Source: Clostridia bacterium
GTDB taxonomy: Bacteria > Bacillota > Clostridia > Saccharofermentanales > Saccharofermentanaceae
Assembly (NCBI GenBank): GCA_024403735.1
Contig: JAKSRG010000003.1
Location: forward strand, 62,001 to 126,000
Length of the DNA: 64,000 nucleotides
Direction: 5' to 3'
The notes beneath the pieces were generated by a model. That model saw only the letters and a list, made by a program, of their open reading frames with translations, did not search any database and was not told where the DNA came from. Numbering within the stretch: the first letter of the stretch is position 1; each line of letters opens with the position of its first letter. Position numbers and translations under genes: made by a program. Below are positions 27,789-36,466 of this stretch, one piece after another.

Positions 27789-28658
27789 TTACCAATCACT
27801 GTCCCAGTCAGAACCTGAGTCCCATCCACCGGAATCCCAATCAGAACCTGAATCCCAGTCCGAGCCCGAATCCCAATCCGAATCTGAATCCCAGTCGCTA
27901 TCCCAAGATGAACTTGAACTTGAATTCCAATCAGATGAATAATAGTCTGTTGGGAATACGTCTACATCATAATCATCATCGTAACTTGATCCATCAAAGT
28001 ATCTCTCATAGTTATCTGAATCAATTCCAGGATTAGATGACTGATACCACTCATCATCATCTTCGTCATACTCATACCAGTAATTACCATGACGATAGTA
28101 ATTATTTCCTCTATAGGAATAATAACCGTTAGAAACACCACCTATAGCATCTGAGATCAATCCGATAATGATGATGGCAACAATAACAACTACAGTTACA
28201 ATAGCCTTTGTACCGCATCCACTTCTCTTAGGTGGCTTATAAGTAGTAGTTGGTCTTGGTCTTACAGGTGCTGTTCCATGACTAGCATCGTACTCACGCT
28301 TATCAAGGATAAGATCCTTAATCTTCAAATAGAGTTCATTAACAGCGTATTTCTGATCTGTACCTTCATATCTAATAGCTCGTGAACCATCTGCCTTGTT
28401 CTTATATACGACATAATGGCGAGTACCCTCATCAAAATAAATACCAAATGCCTTAGGAGCTTTATAATCTTCACCAATATGGATATGCATCTTATCTAGT
28501 GGAAGATTTTTACTCTGACAGAAAGCCTTAAGTTCTTCTATTGTAGAAGGAGTATCAGAAGCAGTTCTTACAAAGTGAGTATTAACAGCACAACAATTAG
28601 GACACTGCTCATCAGTAGACTCAATAAAGCTACCACAATAATCACAATTAACCTTCAT
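27789..28658 (-). CDS. zinc-ribbon, single-TM protein with Ser/Asp/Trp repeat tail
   Basis: 289 residues in four parts. An N-terminal zinc ribbon has Cys5, Cys8, Cys19 and Cys22. A soluble domain of about 80 residues follows (IHIGEDYKAPKAFGIYFDEG). One transmembrane helix lies at about 151-173, after a basic stretch that predicts the N-terminus inside. The external region is rich in Tyr, Asp and Ser and ends, from about 243, in a 47-residue tail of repeated Trp-Asp-Ser units with Gly. No enzyme motif is present. Function unknown; a surface or envelope sensor is inference. Monocistronic with its own terminator. Confidence 0.75.
   Translation of the reverse strand: MKVNCDYCGSFIESTDEQCPNCCAVNTHFVRTASDTPSTIEELKAFCQSKNLPLDKMHIHIGEDYKAPKAFGIYFDEGTRHYVVYKNKADGSRAIRYEGTDQKYAVNELYLKIKDLILDKREYDASHGTAPVRPRPTTTYKPPKRSGCGTKAIVTVVVIVAIIIIGLISDAIGGVSNGYYSYRGNNYYRHGNYWYEYDEDDDEWYQSSNPGIDSDNYERYFDGSSYDDDYDVDVFPTDYYSSDWNSSSSSSWDSDWDSDSDWDSGSDWDSGSDWDSGGWDSGSDWDSDW
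27792..27911 (-). repeat. tandem repeat encoding Ser-Asp-Trp-Asp-Ser tail
   Basis: The last 40 codons of the zinc-ribbon gene are a degenerate 18-base tandem repeat coding for DWDSGS-type units; the third codon positions vary, which suggests selection at protein level rather than recent slippage. Confidence 0.8.
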
Positions 28659-28764
28659 AAAGTTCCCTCCCTAATTCAAATACATTATATCAAATGCTGT
28701 GAACTTCTAACAATCAACAAAACTATCTAAACTAGGGTTTAATCTTATAAATGAAACATAAAAA

Positions 28765-28792
28765 AAGCCTGTAAACTAGCGTTTACAGGCTT
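28765..28792 (-). terminator. intrinsic terminator of tRNA-Thr
   Basis: Minus-strand 12-bp stem AAGCCTGTAAAC/GTTTACAGGCTT with a 4-base loop and TTTTTTTATG, directly after the tRNA 3' end. Confidence 0.93.
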
Positions 28793-28795
28793 TAA

Positions 28796-28871
28796 TGGAG
28801 CCGATTGCGAGACTCGAACTCGCGACCTGCTGATTACAAATCAGCTGCTCTACCAACTGAGCTAAGTCGGC
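28796..28871 (-). tRNA. tRNA-Thr (anticodon UGU)
   Basis: 76 bases with encoded CCA. D stem GCTC/GAGC, anticodon stem GCTGA/TCAGC with loop TTTGTAA (anticodon TGT), and T stem GCGAG/CTCGC with loop TTCGAGT. The acceptor stem GCCGACT pairs with AATCGGC with a C-A mismatch at the sixth pair. The discriminator base is U. Confidence 0.95.
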
Positions 28872-28893
28872 GTGCTTTCCTTCAGCGATTAAG

Positions 28894-28922
28894 AGTATAT
28901 ATGTAAGCAAGCTTATTGTCAA
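28894..28922 (-). promoter_or_regulatory. tRNA-Thr promoter
   Basis: Minus-strand TTGACA (28917-28922), 17-bp spacer, TATACT (28894-28899), about 20 bases before the tRNA 5' end. Confidence 0.9.
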
Positions 28923-29012
28923 CAACTTTTTTCAAAAAAACGAAAAAATATTTTTAAAGCCCTCTGCTACACCAATCAAATCTCTTTGTTATTAGCATTT
29001 ATATATAATATG

Positions 29013-29027
29013 TTATAATTATTATAA
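29013..29027 (+). promoter_or_regulatory. DtxR/MntR-like promoter with AT-rich palindrome
   Basis: TTATAAT-T-ATTATAA, an odd palindrome with 7-bp arms, covers a TATAAT -10 box 20-35 bases ahead of the regulator gene. Autoregulation by the gene product is plausible; in such AT-rich DNA chance is also possible. Confidence 0.35.
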
Positions 29028-29047
29028 TAAAACATTAGGAGATAGTT

Positions 29048-29410
29048 ATGCATATTCAAGAATCTGGTGAGATGTATCTAGAAACAATTCTCATCTTGTC
29101 ACATACAAAACCTGTAGTTCGTGCAATAGACATTAGCGAAGAGATGAATTTCTCCAAGCCAAGTGTTAGTCGTGCTATGGGAATTCTTAAGAGCAACAAC
29201 TTCATCGAAGTTGCTAAGGACGGCGCTATTACATTAACTGAAGAAGGTGCAAAGATTGCTAATAAAATTTACGAACGCCACAAGGTTATTACTTCTCTCC
29301 TTGTTAAACTAGGCGTAAGTGAAAAAGTTGCAGCCGAGGATGCTTGTAAGATTGAGCACGATATCAGCGATGAGACTTTCGAAGCTATCAAGGCACATTC
29401 TAAACTCTAA
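29048..29410 (+). CDS. DtxR/MntR-family metal-dependent regulator
   Basis: 120 residues. The N-terminal winged helix begins MHIQESGEMYLETILILS, with Glu residues where DtxR/MntR proteins hold metal ligands, and the recognition helix is SKPSVSRAMGILKSNNFI. The dimerisation helix ends with VAAEDACKIEHDISDETFEAI, the conserved Cys, Glu and His metal ligands of the family. There is no SH3-like third domain, as in MntR. It represses metal uptake genes when Fe2+ or Mn2+ is bound. No transporter is adjacent. A good AGGAG site and its own terminator make it a single-gene unit. Confidence 0.93.
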   Translation: MHIQESGEMYLETILILSHTKPVVRAIDISEEMNFSKPSVSRAMGILKSNNFIEVAKDGAITLTEEGAKIANKIYERHKVITSLLVKLGVSEKVAAEDACKIEHDISDETFEAIKAHSKL

Positions 29411-29438
29411 TCACCTACCAAGACTAACTAAGTCTATT

Positions 29439-29457
29439 AGGCCAGCATTCCTGGCCT
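29439..29457 (+). terminator. intrinsic terminator of the DtxR-like gene
   Basis: Stem AGGCCAG/CTGGCCT with a 5-base loop and TTTATTTTT. Confidence 0.85.
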
Positions 29458-29470
29458 TTATTTTTGCAAT

Positions 29471-29504
29471 AAAAAGGCTTCCATATCAAACTGATACAGA
29501 AGCC
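29471..29504 (-). terminator. intrinsic terminator of the hydrogenase gene
   Basis: Minus-strand 12-bp stem including two GU pairs (GGCTTCTGTATC with GATATGGAAGCC), followed by TTTTTATTG, 25 bases after the stop at 29529. Confidence 0.8.
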
Positions 29505-29528
29505 TCCGATTTACCTAAATAATAAATA

Positions 29529-31049
29529 TTACTTCTCTTCCAAGATATCAAGCATAGTCTGATAATCACTATCGTACGCATGCTTAATAGTAGATACCTT
29601 CTTGTGATCACTAATATCCTTTGCTGTACTATCAACAGGAGCTAATGTACCAGCACCAGCAATGCATCCACCAGGACAAGCCATACCTTCCAAGAGATAT
29701 CCATCATACTTACCAGCCTTAGCAAGAGCGAGCATCTTACGACAGTTATCAAGACCATCAGCACGTTCAACCTTAACTTCACCAAAGTCTGGATACATTT
29801 CCTTAATGCAGTTAACAACAGCCTCAGCAACACCACCGCTCACAGCAAAGCCACGACCATCAGCACTAGCACCATGCATTACTTCTGTTTCTTCGAGATC
29901 ATCGAAGTCAACTTCCTTAGCTTCGAACATTCCCATTACTTCTTCGAATGTTAATACGAAGTCAATATCACTTCTAATAGTTCTACGACTAGCCTCTAAT
30001 TTCTTAGCAGCACATGGTCCAATAAATGCTACTTTACATCCAGGATGCATCTTCTTTAATAGTCGTCCTGTAAGTACCATAGGTGTCAATGCCATTGAGA
30101 TATTATCTTTTAGCTCAGGATAAAGTTTCTTAGCCATTGCTGCCCATGCAGGACAACAAGATGTACCCATGAACTTGAGTTTCTCTGGAACTTCATTTAC
30201 GAAGTCTCTAGCCTCTGATATTGTACAAAGGTCTGCGCCAATAGCAACCTCAAGAATATCTTCAAATCCAAGCTTTTTGAAAGCAGTTCTTAACTTACCT
30301 GGTGTCATACCCTTACCGAACTGATTAGATACAGCAGGAGCAATAGCAGCATATACAGGAGTATCACTCTTAATAGCCTGAATGAGCTGGAATATCTGTG
30401 CCTTATCTGCAATAGCTCCAAATGGACAATGAGCTAGGCACATACCACAAGAAACGCAAAGATCATAGTTGATATCAGCTCGTCCATATTCATCAGACTT
30501 AATAGCCTTCATACCACATACTTTTGCACATGGTCTCTCCATCTTCATAATTGCATTGTATGGACAAACCTTAATACACTTGCCACAACCAACGCACTTA
30601 TTCTTATCAATAGTAGATCTACCACCCTCAAAAGTAATCGCGCCTCTAGGACATACTTCTTTACAAGGATGAGCAAGGCAGCCCTGACAGCTATCTGTAA
30701 TTCTAACTTCCTTATCAGGACACTTATGACAAGCGAACTTAATGATATTAATCAATGGTGGCTGATAATACTTCTCAGGCATTACGCACTCTTCAGCACC
30801 CTGCAAAACAGGAGCATGTTCAGAGAATGCACGGAGATTAAGACCCATTGCTAATCTCATCTGTTCTCTAACAATTGCTCGCTCAAGGAAAACACTCTCA
30901 CGATACTTAGATACTTCGCCAGGAATAACTCTGTATGGAATTTCTTCCATCTGCTTAAGATTGCCATCTTCATATTCATAAGAAAGCTTTGCAACTTCTG
31001 CATATACTCTCTTCTTAATATCAGTAACTGATGTATAAATACCTCGCAT
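29529..31049 (-). CDS. monomeric [FeFe] hydrogenase, group-B-like
   Basis: 506 residues. Residues 1-110 form an N-terminal domain with extra cysteines (FACHKCP). Ferredoxin-type clusters follow: CQGCLAHPCKEVCP (121-134), CVGCGKCIKVCP (152-163) with CAKVCG nearby, and CVSCGMCLAHCP (198-209). The H-cluster ligands are in TSCCPAW (296-302), GPCAAKKLEA (344-353) and EGMACPGGCIAG (454-465). Alanine in TSCCPAW and glycine in place of methionine before PC are features of group B [FeFe] hydrogenases rather than the well-studied group A. It should interconvert H+ and H2 with ferredoxin; its physiological direction is unknown. The maturases HydEFG are not in this window. Confidence 0.93.
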   Translation of the reverse strand: MRGIYTSVTDIKKRVYAEVAKLSYEYEDGNLKQMEEIPYRVIPGEVSKYRESVFLERAIVREQMRLAMGLNLRAFSEHAPVLQGAEECVMPEKYYQPPLINIIKFACHKCPDKEVRITDSCQGCLAHPCKEVCPRGAITFEGGRSTIDKNKCVGCGKCIKVCPYNAIMKMERPCAKVCGMKAIKSDEYGRADINYDLCVSCGMCLAHCPFGAIADKAQIFQLIQAIKSDTPVYAAIAPAVSNQFGKGMTPGKLRTAFKKLGFEDILEVAIGADLCTISEARDFVNEVPEKLKFMGTSCCPAWAAMAKKLYPELKDNISMALTPMVLTGRLLKKMHPGCKVAFIGPCAAKKLEASRRTIRSDIDFVLTFEEVMGMFEAKEVDFDDLEETEVMHGASADGRGFAVSGGVAEAVVNCIKEMYPDFGEVKVERADGLDNCRKMLALAKAGKYDGYLLEGMACPGGCIAGAGTLAPVDSTAKDISDHKKVSTIKHAYDSDYQTMLDILEEK

Positions 31050-31143
31050 ATATAAACTCCTACAAACAAATATACTCTGATTCTACACGATATCCTTCAA
31101 CATTAATACTTATGAAAGATAAAAATATCAGAAAAATAGATAA

Positions 31144-31167
31144 GGCGAATGAATTTCTTCACTCGCC
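31144..31167 (-). terminator. probable terminator of the DUF3592-like gene
   Basis: Minus-strand 9-bp stem GGCGAGTGA/TCATTCGCC with a 6-base loop; the T tract is interrupted (TTATCTATTTTT). Confidence 0.6.
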
Positions 31168-31208
31168 TCACAAAATTACCTACATAATATGCCCAAGAAA
31201 ACTTAATG

Positions 31209-31772
31209 TTATCTTCTAATGCTATCGTAAAACGCCTGCTTCTTGATAGCTCTTTCTTTCTGAATAAATGTCCATGTGAACAAAATCACAACTGCACCAT
31301 AAACTGGAAGACCCCACTTTAAGATGCTCCAGAAGCTTGTTCCCTCTGATGAAAATCTATCAGAAATTTCAAAGTTATTAGGATCATCAGATGAAACATA
31401 AATAACAATTGATGAATCCTTCATATACTTTGGTGTAGCCTCAATAGCATCAAGGTTTGGTTCCTTATCATACATCTCAGTCTTATAAACAATATCCTTA
31501 CCATTTGTATAAGAAGCACCATGGTATGTGTACTTAACAGTAACGTACTGCTTGTATGAAACTCTGTAAGTATCAGTTGTTCCTCGTGGAGTATCACTTG
31601 ATACACTTGGAATACCAGCTGAAACAATAACACCTGTACACTCAACTGCTGAATCTGATAAGTCACCACCAGAGAGCATGTACCAGATTGAACCTGTTAC
31701 TACAAACAAGAAAATTGTTAATAGCAAATAAGTAAACACATAAGAAAGAATTCTTTTAATTTTCGCACCCAT
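31209..31772 (-). CDS. DUF3592-like membrane protein
   Basis: 187 residues. A membrane helix near the N-terminus (about 10-31) and another near the C-terminus (about 150-168) flank an extracellular beta-rich domain (ECTGVIVSAGIP ... YVTVKYTYHGASYTNGKDIV ... SIVIYVSSDDPNNFEISD), whose pattern matches DUF3592: a conserved strand pair followed by the YDP-like VSSDDP segment. The C-terminus is basic and cytoplasmic. Role unknown. Monocistronic. Confidence 0.75.
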   Translation of the reverse strand: MGAKIKRILSYVFTYLLLTIFLFVVTGSIWYMLSGGDLSDSAVECTGVIVSAGIPSVSSDTPRGTTDTYRVSYKQYVTVKYTYHGASYTNGKDIVYKTEMYDKEPNLDAIEATPKYMKDSSIVIYVSSDDPNNFEISDRFSSEGTSFWSILKWGLPVYGAVVILFTWTFIQKERAIKKQAFYDSIRR

Positions 31773-31856
31773 AATCTTACCTCATTAATTAAAAACAAAA
31801 ACAACAAAACAACACGCTTATTTTACAATATAAAAACCAAAAATCAAATATCTTTA

Positions 31857-32117
31857 TTACTTCTTTGAAAGCTCATCATAAGCCTTACGAACACCTACAG
31901 CAAGCTGATCACCACATGATGTATCTCTAAAACCACAAGTTACACCAGAAAGACGTTCCTCAATAAACTCAACTGTACTACCCTCAAGTATGCTCGCGAT
32001 AGACTTGTGATTACCATCACAACCTCCGATGAACTCGATATTAGTAATAACGTTACCCTCAATATCAAAATTAATCTGTCTTGCGCATACACCCTGAGCC
32101 TGATATGAATATCTCAT
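31857..32117 (-). CDS. TSCPD domain protein
   Basis: 86 residues, a stand-alone TSCPD domain. The order matches the family: GVCARQINFDIEGNVITNIE, FIGGCDGNHKSIA, and CGFRDTSCGDQLAVGVRKA, where the family name refers to the T-S-C-x-D segment. The domain is also found at the C-terminus of some ribonucleotide reductases; three conserved cysteines suggest metal or iron-sulfur binding. The biochemical role of the free form is not known. It has a good ribosome site and no close operon partner. Confidence 0.9.
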   Translation of the reverse strand: MRYSYQAQGVCARQINFDIEGNVITNIEFIGGCDGNHKSIASILEGSTVEFIEERLSGVTCGFRDTSCGDQLAVGVRKAYDELSKK

Positions 32118-32271
32118 AAATATGCTCCTTTTCTCATATAATAATCTTGCGTACTAGTCAGCACACGATGATTATATCACTAAACACCCACTATATAGCC
32201 ACATTTGCGATGTCAAATATTAAAAAATAATATTATAATAATTGTCATAAATTAGATTGGTGGTGCTAATT

Positions 32272-33447
32272 ATGTCCCTTTTCACAGCGGAATTTTTATC
32301 AGATCTCGGAATGGATGATACTCTAGCTAAAGTACTTGCGATTGTTTTTAACATACTCATAATCGCAGCCATCTGTGTTGCTGTATATTTTATAATCAAG
32401 CTTATCTCCTTCATCATTAAGAAGGTATCGAAATCAGCCAACACAAAATTCATCGTTAAGTGCGCTGCTGAACATCAGTTCACACAGAAAATATCTTGGT
32501 TCTTCATCGCAATCATCATCGGTGGGTTTGCGGGTGTTTTCCCAAAGGTCAGCGGAGTTATCTCTAAGATATCAACATATGTAAGCATAATCCTCTTGAT
32601 GGTTATCACTGACTGCATCGTGAAGATTGTCTGCGATTTTTATGCTACTAAGTCAATCTCAAAGAAGAGACCTATCAAGGGTATTCTTCAGATTACAGAG
32701 ATTTTGATATTCCTTGTTTTCGGAATAATCATGATATCTCTTCTCATTAACCAGAGTCCACTCGTACTTATTGGTGGTATTGGTACATTCACAGCTATTC
32801 TCTCTATCGTATTCAAGGATGCACTCCTTGGCCTCGTTGCTGGCGTTCAGATTACAGCTGATGACTTACTTAGAATTGGTGACTGGGTTGAGATCCCATC
32901 ACAGGGCGTTGAAGGAACTGTTCAGGATATTTCACTTATCACAGTTAAGATCTTGGCATTCGACAACACTCTCTTCACAATCCCTGCATACACATTCTTG
33001 TCAGTACCATTCAGAAACTGGCATACAGCAATTAATGGTAAGGCTAGAAGAATTAATAGAACTGTATCATTTGATGTTAGATCAGTTAGACCAATGACAG
33101 ACAGCGAGATTAATACTATCGTTAAGAAATATAACTATGAGGATTTAAATCCAGTTATCGAACAGGCTAAGACTAATTCTGGTTCTATCACTAACCTAGC
33201 TATGTTTAGAGAGCTCATTACTAGAAGAATTAAGGAAGATAGTAACATCTGTAAGGATAAGCTAGTTGTATGCCAGATTGAGGACAAGAACGGTTCAACT
33301 GGTATTCCAGTAGATTTCATCTGTTTTACTAGTAAGACTGACTGGGTAGACTATAGCAAGGTATCTGCATCCAAGATGGATTTAGCTCTCTACCTCGCGA
33401 ATGAATTAGGACTTAATGTATATCAGTCCAAGTCTGATTTCTCTTAA
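32272..33447 (+). CDS. MscS-family mechanosensitive channel, YbdG-like
   Basis: 391 residues from MSLFTAEFLSDLG, whose ATG has GGTGGT at proper distance. Hydrophobic helices lie at about 20-45, 70-92 and 100-120, with further ones to 185; the pore-lining segment is SIVFKDALLGLVAGVQITADDLLRIGDWV. The cytoplasmic beta domain has GVEGTVQDISLITVKILAFDN and the miniconductance-type IPAYTFLSVPFRNW. It opens under membrane tension to release osmolytes. The 3' end overlaps the convergent gene by 4 bases. Confidence 0.93.
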   Translation: MSLFTAEFLSDLGMDDTLAKVLAIVFNILIIAAICVAVYFIIKLISFIIKKVSKSANTKFIVKCAAEHQFTQKISWFFIAIIIGGFAGVFPKVSGVISKISTYVSIILLMVITDCIVKIVCDFYATKSISKKRPIKGILQITEILIFLVFGIIMISLLINQSPLVLIGGIGTFTAILSIVFKDALLGLVAGVQITADDLLRIGDWVEIPSQGVEGTVQDISLITVKILAFDNTLFTIPAYTFLSVPFRNWHTAINGKARRINRTVSFDVRSVRPMTDSEINTIVKKYNYEDLNPVIEQAKTNSGSITNLAMFRELITRRIKEDSNICKDKLVVCQIEDKNGSTGIPVDFICFTSKTDWVDYSKVSASKMDLALYLANELGLNVYQSKSDFS

Positions 33448-33800
33448 GATTTGGAATTCTTAACAGCGACGATTTTATCTCTTAACTTATAGAACTCCTG
33501 AACACTATTCTCCAAGAAGTAATAATGGAATACATAAGGAACTAGAAGTATAAGGAACATTATTGATAGTACTAATGACACTAATGTGTAGTAAGTACAT
33601 AGCGAAATAATCGCGATAATCTCAAGTATTGCAAAAGCAAGTGTAACAAGAAGATGGATTAACCTTTCATGCTGAAAGTAATCTATCTTCTTTTCTAATT
33701 CAGCCAAAAATACTGTAATCTCAGAAACATCTGCATCGTTAAGTTTTGAGTTTATAAACTCGATGACTGTTGTCTTATATGCAAGCAAATATTTCTTCAT
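33444..33800 (-). CDS. small membrane protein, unknown function
   Basis: 118 residues from MKKYLLAYKTTVIEF (AAGAGGTG upstream). A helical N-terminal part (about 1-45) is followed by two adjacent membrane helices (about 47-90) and a polar C-terminal helix. No family is recognised. It is the last gene of the dinB operon, 12 bases after the radical SAM gene, and its stop overlaps that of mscS on the other strand. Confidence 0.65.
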   Translation of the reverse strand: MKKYLLAYKTTVIEFINSKLNDADVSEITVFLAELEKKIDYFQHERLIHLLVTLAFAILEIIAIISLCTYYTLVSLVLSIMFLILLVPYVFHYYFLENSVQEFYKLRDKIVAVKNSKS

Positions 33801-33812
33801 TAATATCACCTC

Positions 33813-34697
33813 TTAAGACTTGAATCTCTTATTAATGTAATTTATAACACTGCGCTTATTAGCTGTCCATAATGGCGCCATAAGTATCTTCTTAGGTCCA
33901 TCTCCAGTAAGGCGATGAACAACAACATTAGGTGGAAGAAGGCTTAAAGCTTTACTAACAATATCAAAGTACTCCTCCTGCTCAAGGGCATGAATTAATC
34001 CTTCTTCATATTCTTTCTCTAGGTCTGTGCCACGTAAAATGTATAGGCATGTAAATTTGATACCATCTGTTCCAACTGCTACTGCATGTCTAACAGTATC
34101 TAGCATCATATCTTCAGTCTCACCTTTAAGGCCAAATATCACGTGAGTTATTACTTCTATTCCAATGGACTTAAGTTTAGCGACTGCTTCATCATAGATA
34201 GGCGTCTCATATCCTCTTCTGATCCATTTAGCTGTCTCTTCATGAATTGTCTGAAGGCCTAATTCCACCATTATTGGCTTGACCTTATTACAAGAAGCTA
34301 ATACTTCCATAATGCTATCAGGAAGACAATCTGGTCTTGTAGCAATTGATACCATGCATATTTTCGAATGAGCCATAGCCGCTAAGATAGCGTCTTTAAG
34401 ATAACTAGCTTCACAATATGTATTAGTAAAACTTTGGAAATACGCGATATACAAAGTATCCTCAGGAACCTTATTACTAACCTTAGCTATCGCTTCATCT
34501 ATCTGCTCTGCAATACTTAATCTCTTAGAAGAAGTGAACTCACCTGAGCCACCGCTACTACAAAAAATGCACCCACCAGTCCCCTTTGTTCCATCCCTGT
34601 TAGGGCATGTCACATCAAGACTTATGGATGCCTTATAAACTTTAACGCCGAAGCGCTCTCTTAAATACGTATTAACATCTAAGTAGGATAACATCAT
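33813..34697 (-). CDS. radical SAM protein, YhcC/TIGR01212 family
   Basis: 294 residues. The iron-sulfur ligands are the unusual long spacing Cys31-x11-Cys43-x2-Cys46 (CPNRDGTKGTGGCIFC) typical of the YhcC family. Supporting family segments are YIAYFQSFTNTY, SIATRPDC, VELGLQT and THVIFGLKGET. The C-terminus carries HRLTGDGPKKILMAP. The family is widespread and its reaction is unknown, with tRNA or metabolic modification often suggested. It starts within the stop of the preceding gene (4-base overlap). Confidence 0.93.
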   Translation of the reverse strand: MMLSYLDVNTYLRERFGVKVYKASISLDVTCPNRDGTKGTGGCIFCSSGGSGEFTSSKRLSIAEQIDEAIAKVSNKVPEDTLYIAYFQSFTNTYCEASYLKDAILAAMAHSKICMVSIATRPDCLPDSIMEVLASCNKVKPIMVELGLQTIHEETAKWIRRGYETPIYDEAVAKLKSIGIEVITHVIFGLKGETEDMMLDTVRHAVAVGTDGIKFTCLYILRGTDLEKEYEEGLIHALEQEEYFDIVSKALSLLPPNVVVHRLTGDGPKKILMAPLWTANKRSVINYINKRFKS

Positions 34698-35182
34698 AAC
34701 AAACCATCTTTGTCATAGCTTGCTGGATCTACACCATACATCTGATTAGAATTTCTCTTTGAAGCTGCAACAACAAGAATTCGAACATCAACTTCAGCCT
34801 TCTTGTACATTTCTTCTTCGCATGTGATAGTCAAATGATTTTTCTCACCTGGGAGCTTGATAAGAACACGATTGTTATCTCCCCTAGATACAACCTTAGC
34901 GACAACCATATAAATCGCATCCTTAACAACAGCAGACTTCTCACGAACGCTAGAGAAATAGATATAGAAAACAGCGATTAATCCTAAGCCAATGAAACCA
35001 ATAACAAGAGCAATAGCAAGAGGTGGAATACCTTCCTCACCAAAACTTATGCTAACGGACCAAAACATAATGCCACCTACAACTGCAAGCAAGAGCGAAT
35101 ACAATACTGCTTTAACGGTATAAATGCTATCGATATTCTTAAGAATTCTCTCGCGAATACCCTCATCCATCTCTTTCCACAT
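34694..35182 (-). CDS. two-TM membrane protein, unknown function
   Basis: 162 residues. A charged N-terminal helix, two membrane helices (about 25-43 and 55-75), then a cytoplasmic beta-rich domain of about 85 residues (YMVVAKVVSRGDNNRVLIKL). No family recognised. It lies 39 bases after dinB and overlaps the radical SAM gene by 4 bases, so it belongs to the same operon. Confidence 0.65.
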   Translation of the reverse strand: MWKEMDEGIRERILKNIDSIYTVKAVLYSLLLAVVGGIMFWSVSISFGEEGIPPLAIALVIGFIGLGLIAVFYIYFSSVREKSAVVKDAIYMVVAKVVSRGDNNRVLIKLPGEKNHLTITCEEEMYKKAEVDVRILVVAASKRNSNQMYGVDPASYDKDGLL

Positions 35183-35221
35183 ATCTTGTTACCCCATTTC
35201 ATAAAATACTAGTACATTGTA

Positions 35222-36466
35222 TCACATATCATCCAAATCATGCGCATCTCGTAAGAATGTTCCCTTAGGTGACTTATTGATATTCTGGCTCTGAGTTAGC
35301 TCAGCGCAGACCTTAAGACTATCGTCACCAAAGCGCTCCTTAATCTTATCAATGGTTCGCTCGAGTTTATCGCTCTTTTCAGTCTTACCTAACTCATCGA
35401 AAAGGCTTAACTGCTCAGGTGCATCTTTGGACGTAAGATTAGTAACTCGAACACCAATACTTCTTACGCTCGTGTGCCAGTCATATGACTCCTTAAATAG
35501 ATACATAGCAGCCTTATAGATATCATGCGAGTTATCAGTATAACTACCCAGAACTCGCTGCTTCTCATAGATATGCAAATCACTATCTCTTACAGTTATC
35601 TGAACAACATTACCCTTAAGGTTATACTTACGAAGTCTAGATGCAACTGTATTAGATAGTGTGTGATATGTCGCTGATATCTCAAGTTCACTAGTCATAT
35701 CCTTAGCTGTAGTTGTGGAATTACCTACAGACTTAACTTCACGTCTATAATCAGCAGTCTGAACTTCTGAGGTATCAAGACCATTAGCATAACTCCATAG
35801 CAGAAGGCCATTCTTACCAAGATACTGATTAAGGAAATTCTTATCACAATTAGCAAGATCTCCTATTGTACGGATATTAACTTTACGAAGACGCTCAGTT
35901 GTAGATCTACCTACAAACAGCAAATCTGAACAAGGAAGTTCCCACACAATAGTTTTAAAGTTCTCTTCTGAGATAACAGTTGTAGCATCAGGCTTTTTGT
36001 AGTCTGAACCAAGCTTAGCAAAAATCTTGTTATAACTTACTCCTATGGAACAAGTTAACTTGAACTCTTCTCTTACCCTTCTTCTAATCTCATCAGCTAC
36101 TTCAACTGGATCTCTATCTCCAATTGTCTCGGTCAAATCAAGCCAACATTCATCAAGACCAAAAGGTTCAACCTTATCTGTATATTCTAGATAAAGCTCA
36201 CGAAGCTTCTCTGAATAAAAGGTGTATTTCTCATAATGTGGCGGTAACAAAACAAGATCAGGACATTTTCGCTGTGCCTGCCATATAGCTTCTGCAGTCT
36301 TAACGCCAGCCTTGGAAGCCAGCTGATTTTTGGCAAGGATAATACCATGACGTCGCTCCTTATCACCTGCAACTGCCATTGGCACATTGCGACATTCTGG
36401 ATGCGAAATCATCTCAACAGAAGCAAAATAACAATTCTGATCCACGTGAAAAATAACTCTAGACAT
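35222..36466 (-). CDS. dinB: DNA polymerase IV (Y-family)
   Basis: 414 residues from MSRVIFHVDQNCYFAS; the longer in-frame reading upstream lacks a ribosome site. Catalytic acids are Asp9 in FHVDQNCYFASVE and the Asp-Glu pair in GLDECWLDLT. The nucleotide-binding segment YSEKLRELYLEYTDKVEPFG, thumb helix-hairpin-helix (RKVNIRTIGDLANCD) and little-finger domain follow. The clamp-binding motif QLSLF lies near residue 365. It copies past damaged bases with low fidelity. Three downstream genes share its transcript. Confidence 0.96.
   Translation of the reverse strand: MSRVIFHVDQNCYFASVEMISHPECRNVPMAVAGDKERRHGIILAKNQLASKAGVKTAEAIWQAQRKCPDLVLLPPHYEKYTFYSEKLRELYLEYTDKVEPFGLDECWLDLTETIGDRDPVEVADEIRRRVREEFKLTCSIGVSYNKIFAKLGSDYKKPDATTVISEENFKTIVWELPCSDLLFVGRSTTERLRKVNIRTIGDLANCDKNFLNQYLGKNGLLLWSYANGLDTSEVQTADYRREVKSVGNSTTTAKDMTSELEISATYHTLSNTVASRLRKYNLKGNVVQITVRDSDLHIYEKQRVLGSYTDNSHDIYKAAMYLFKESYDWHTSVRSIGVRVTNLTSKDAPEQLSLFDELGKTEKSDKLERTIDKIKERFGDDSLKVCAELTQSQNINKSPKGTFLRDAHDLDDM

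Noticed and set aside
27792-27911. Microsatellite or CRISPR-like repeat
   Set aside because: The 18-base units are degenerate, in frame with a real gene and have no spacers; they encode the Ser/Asp/Trp tail.
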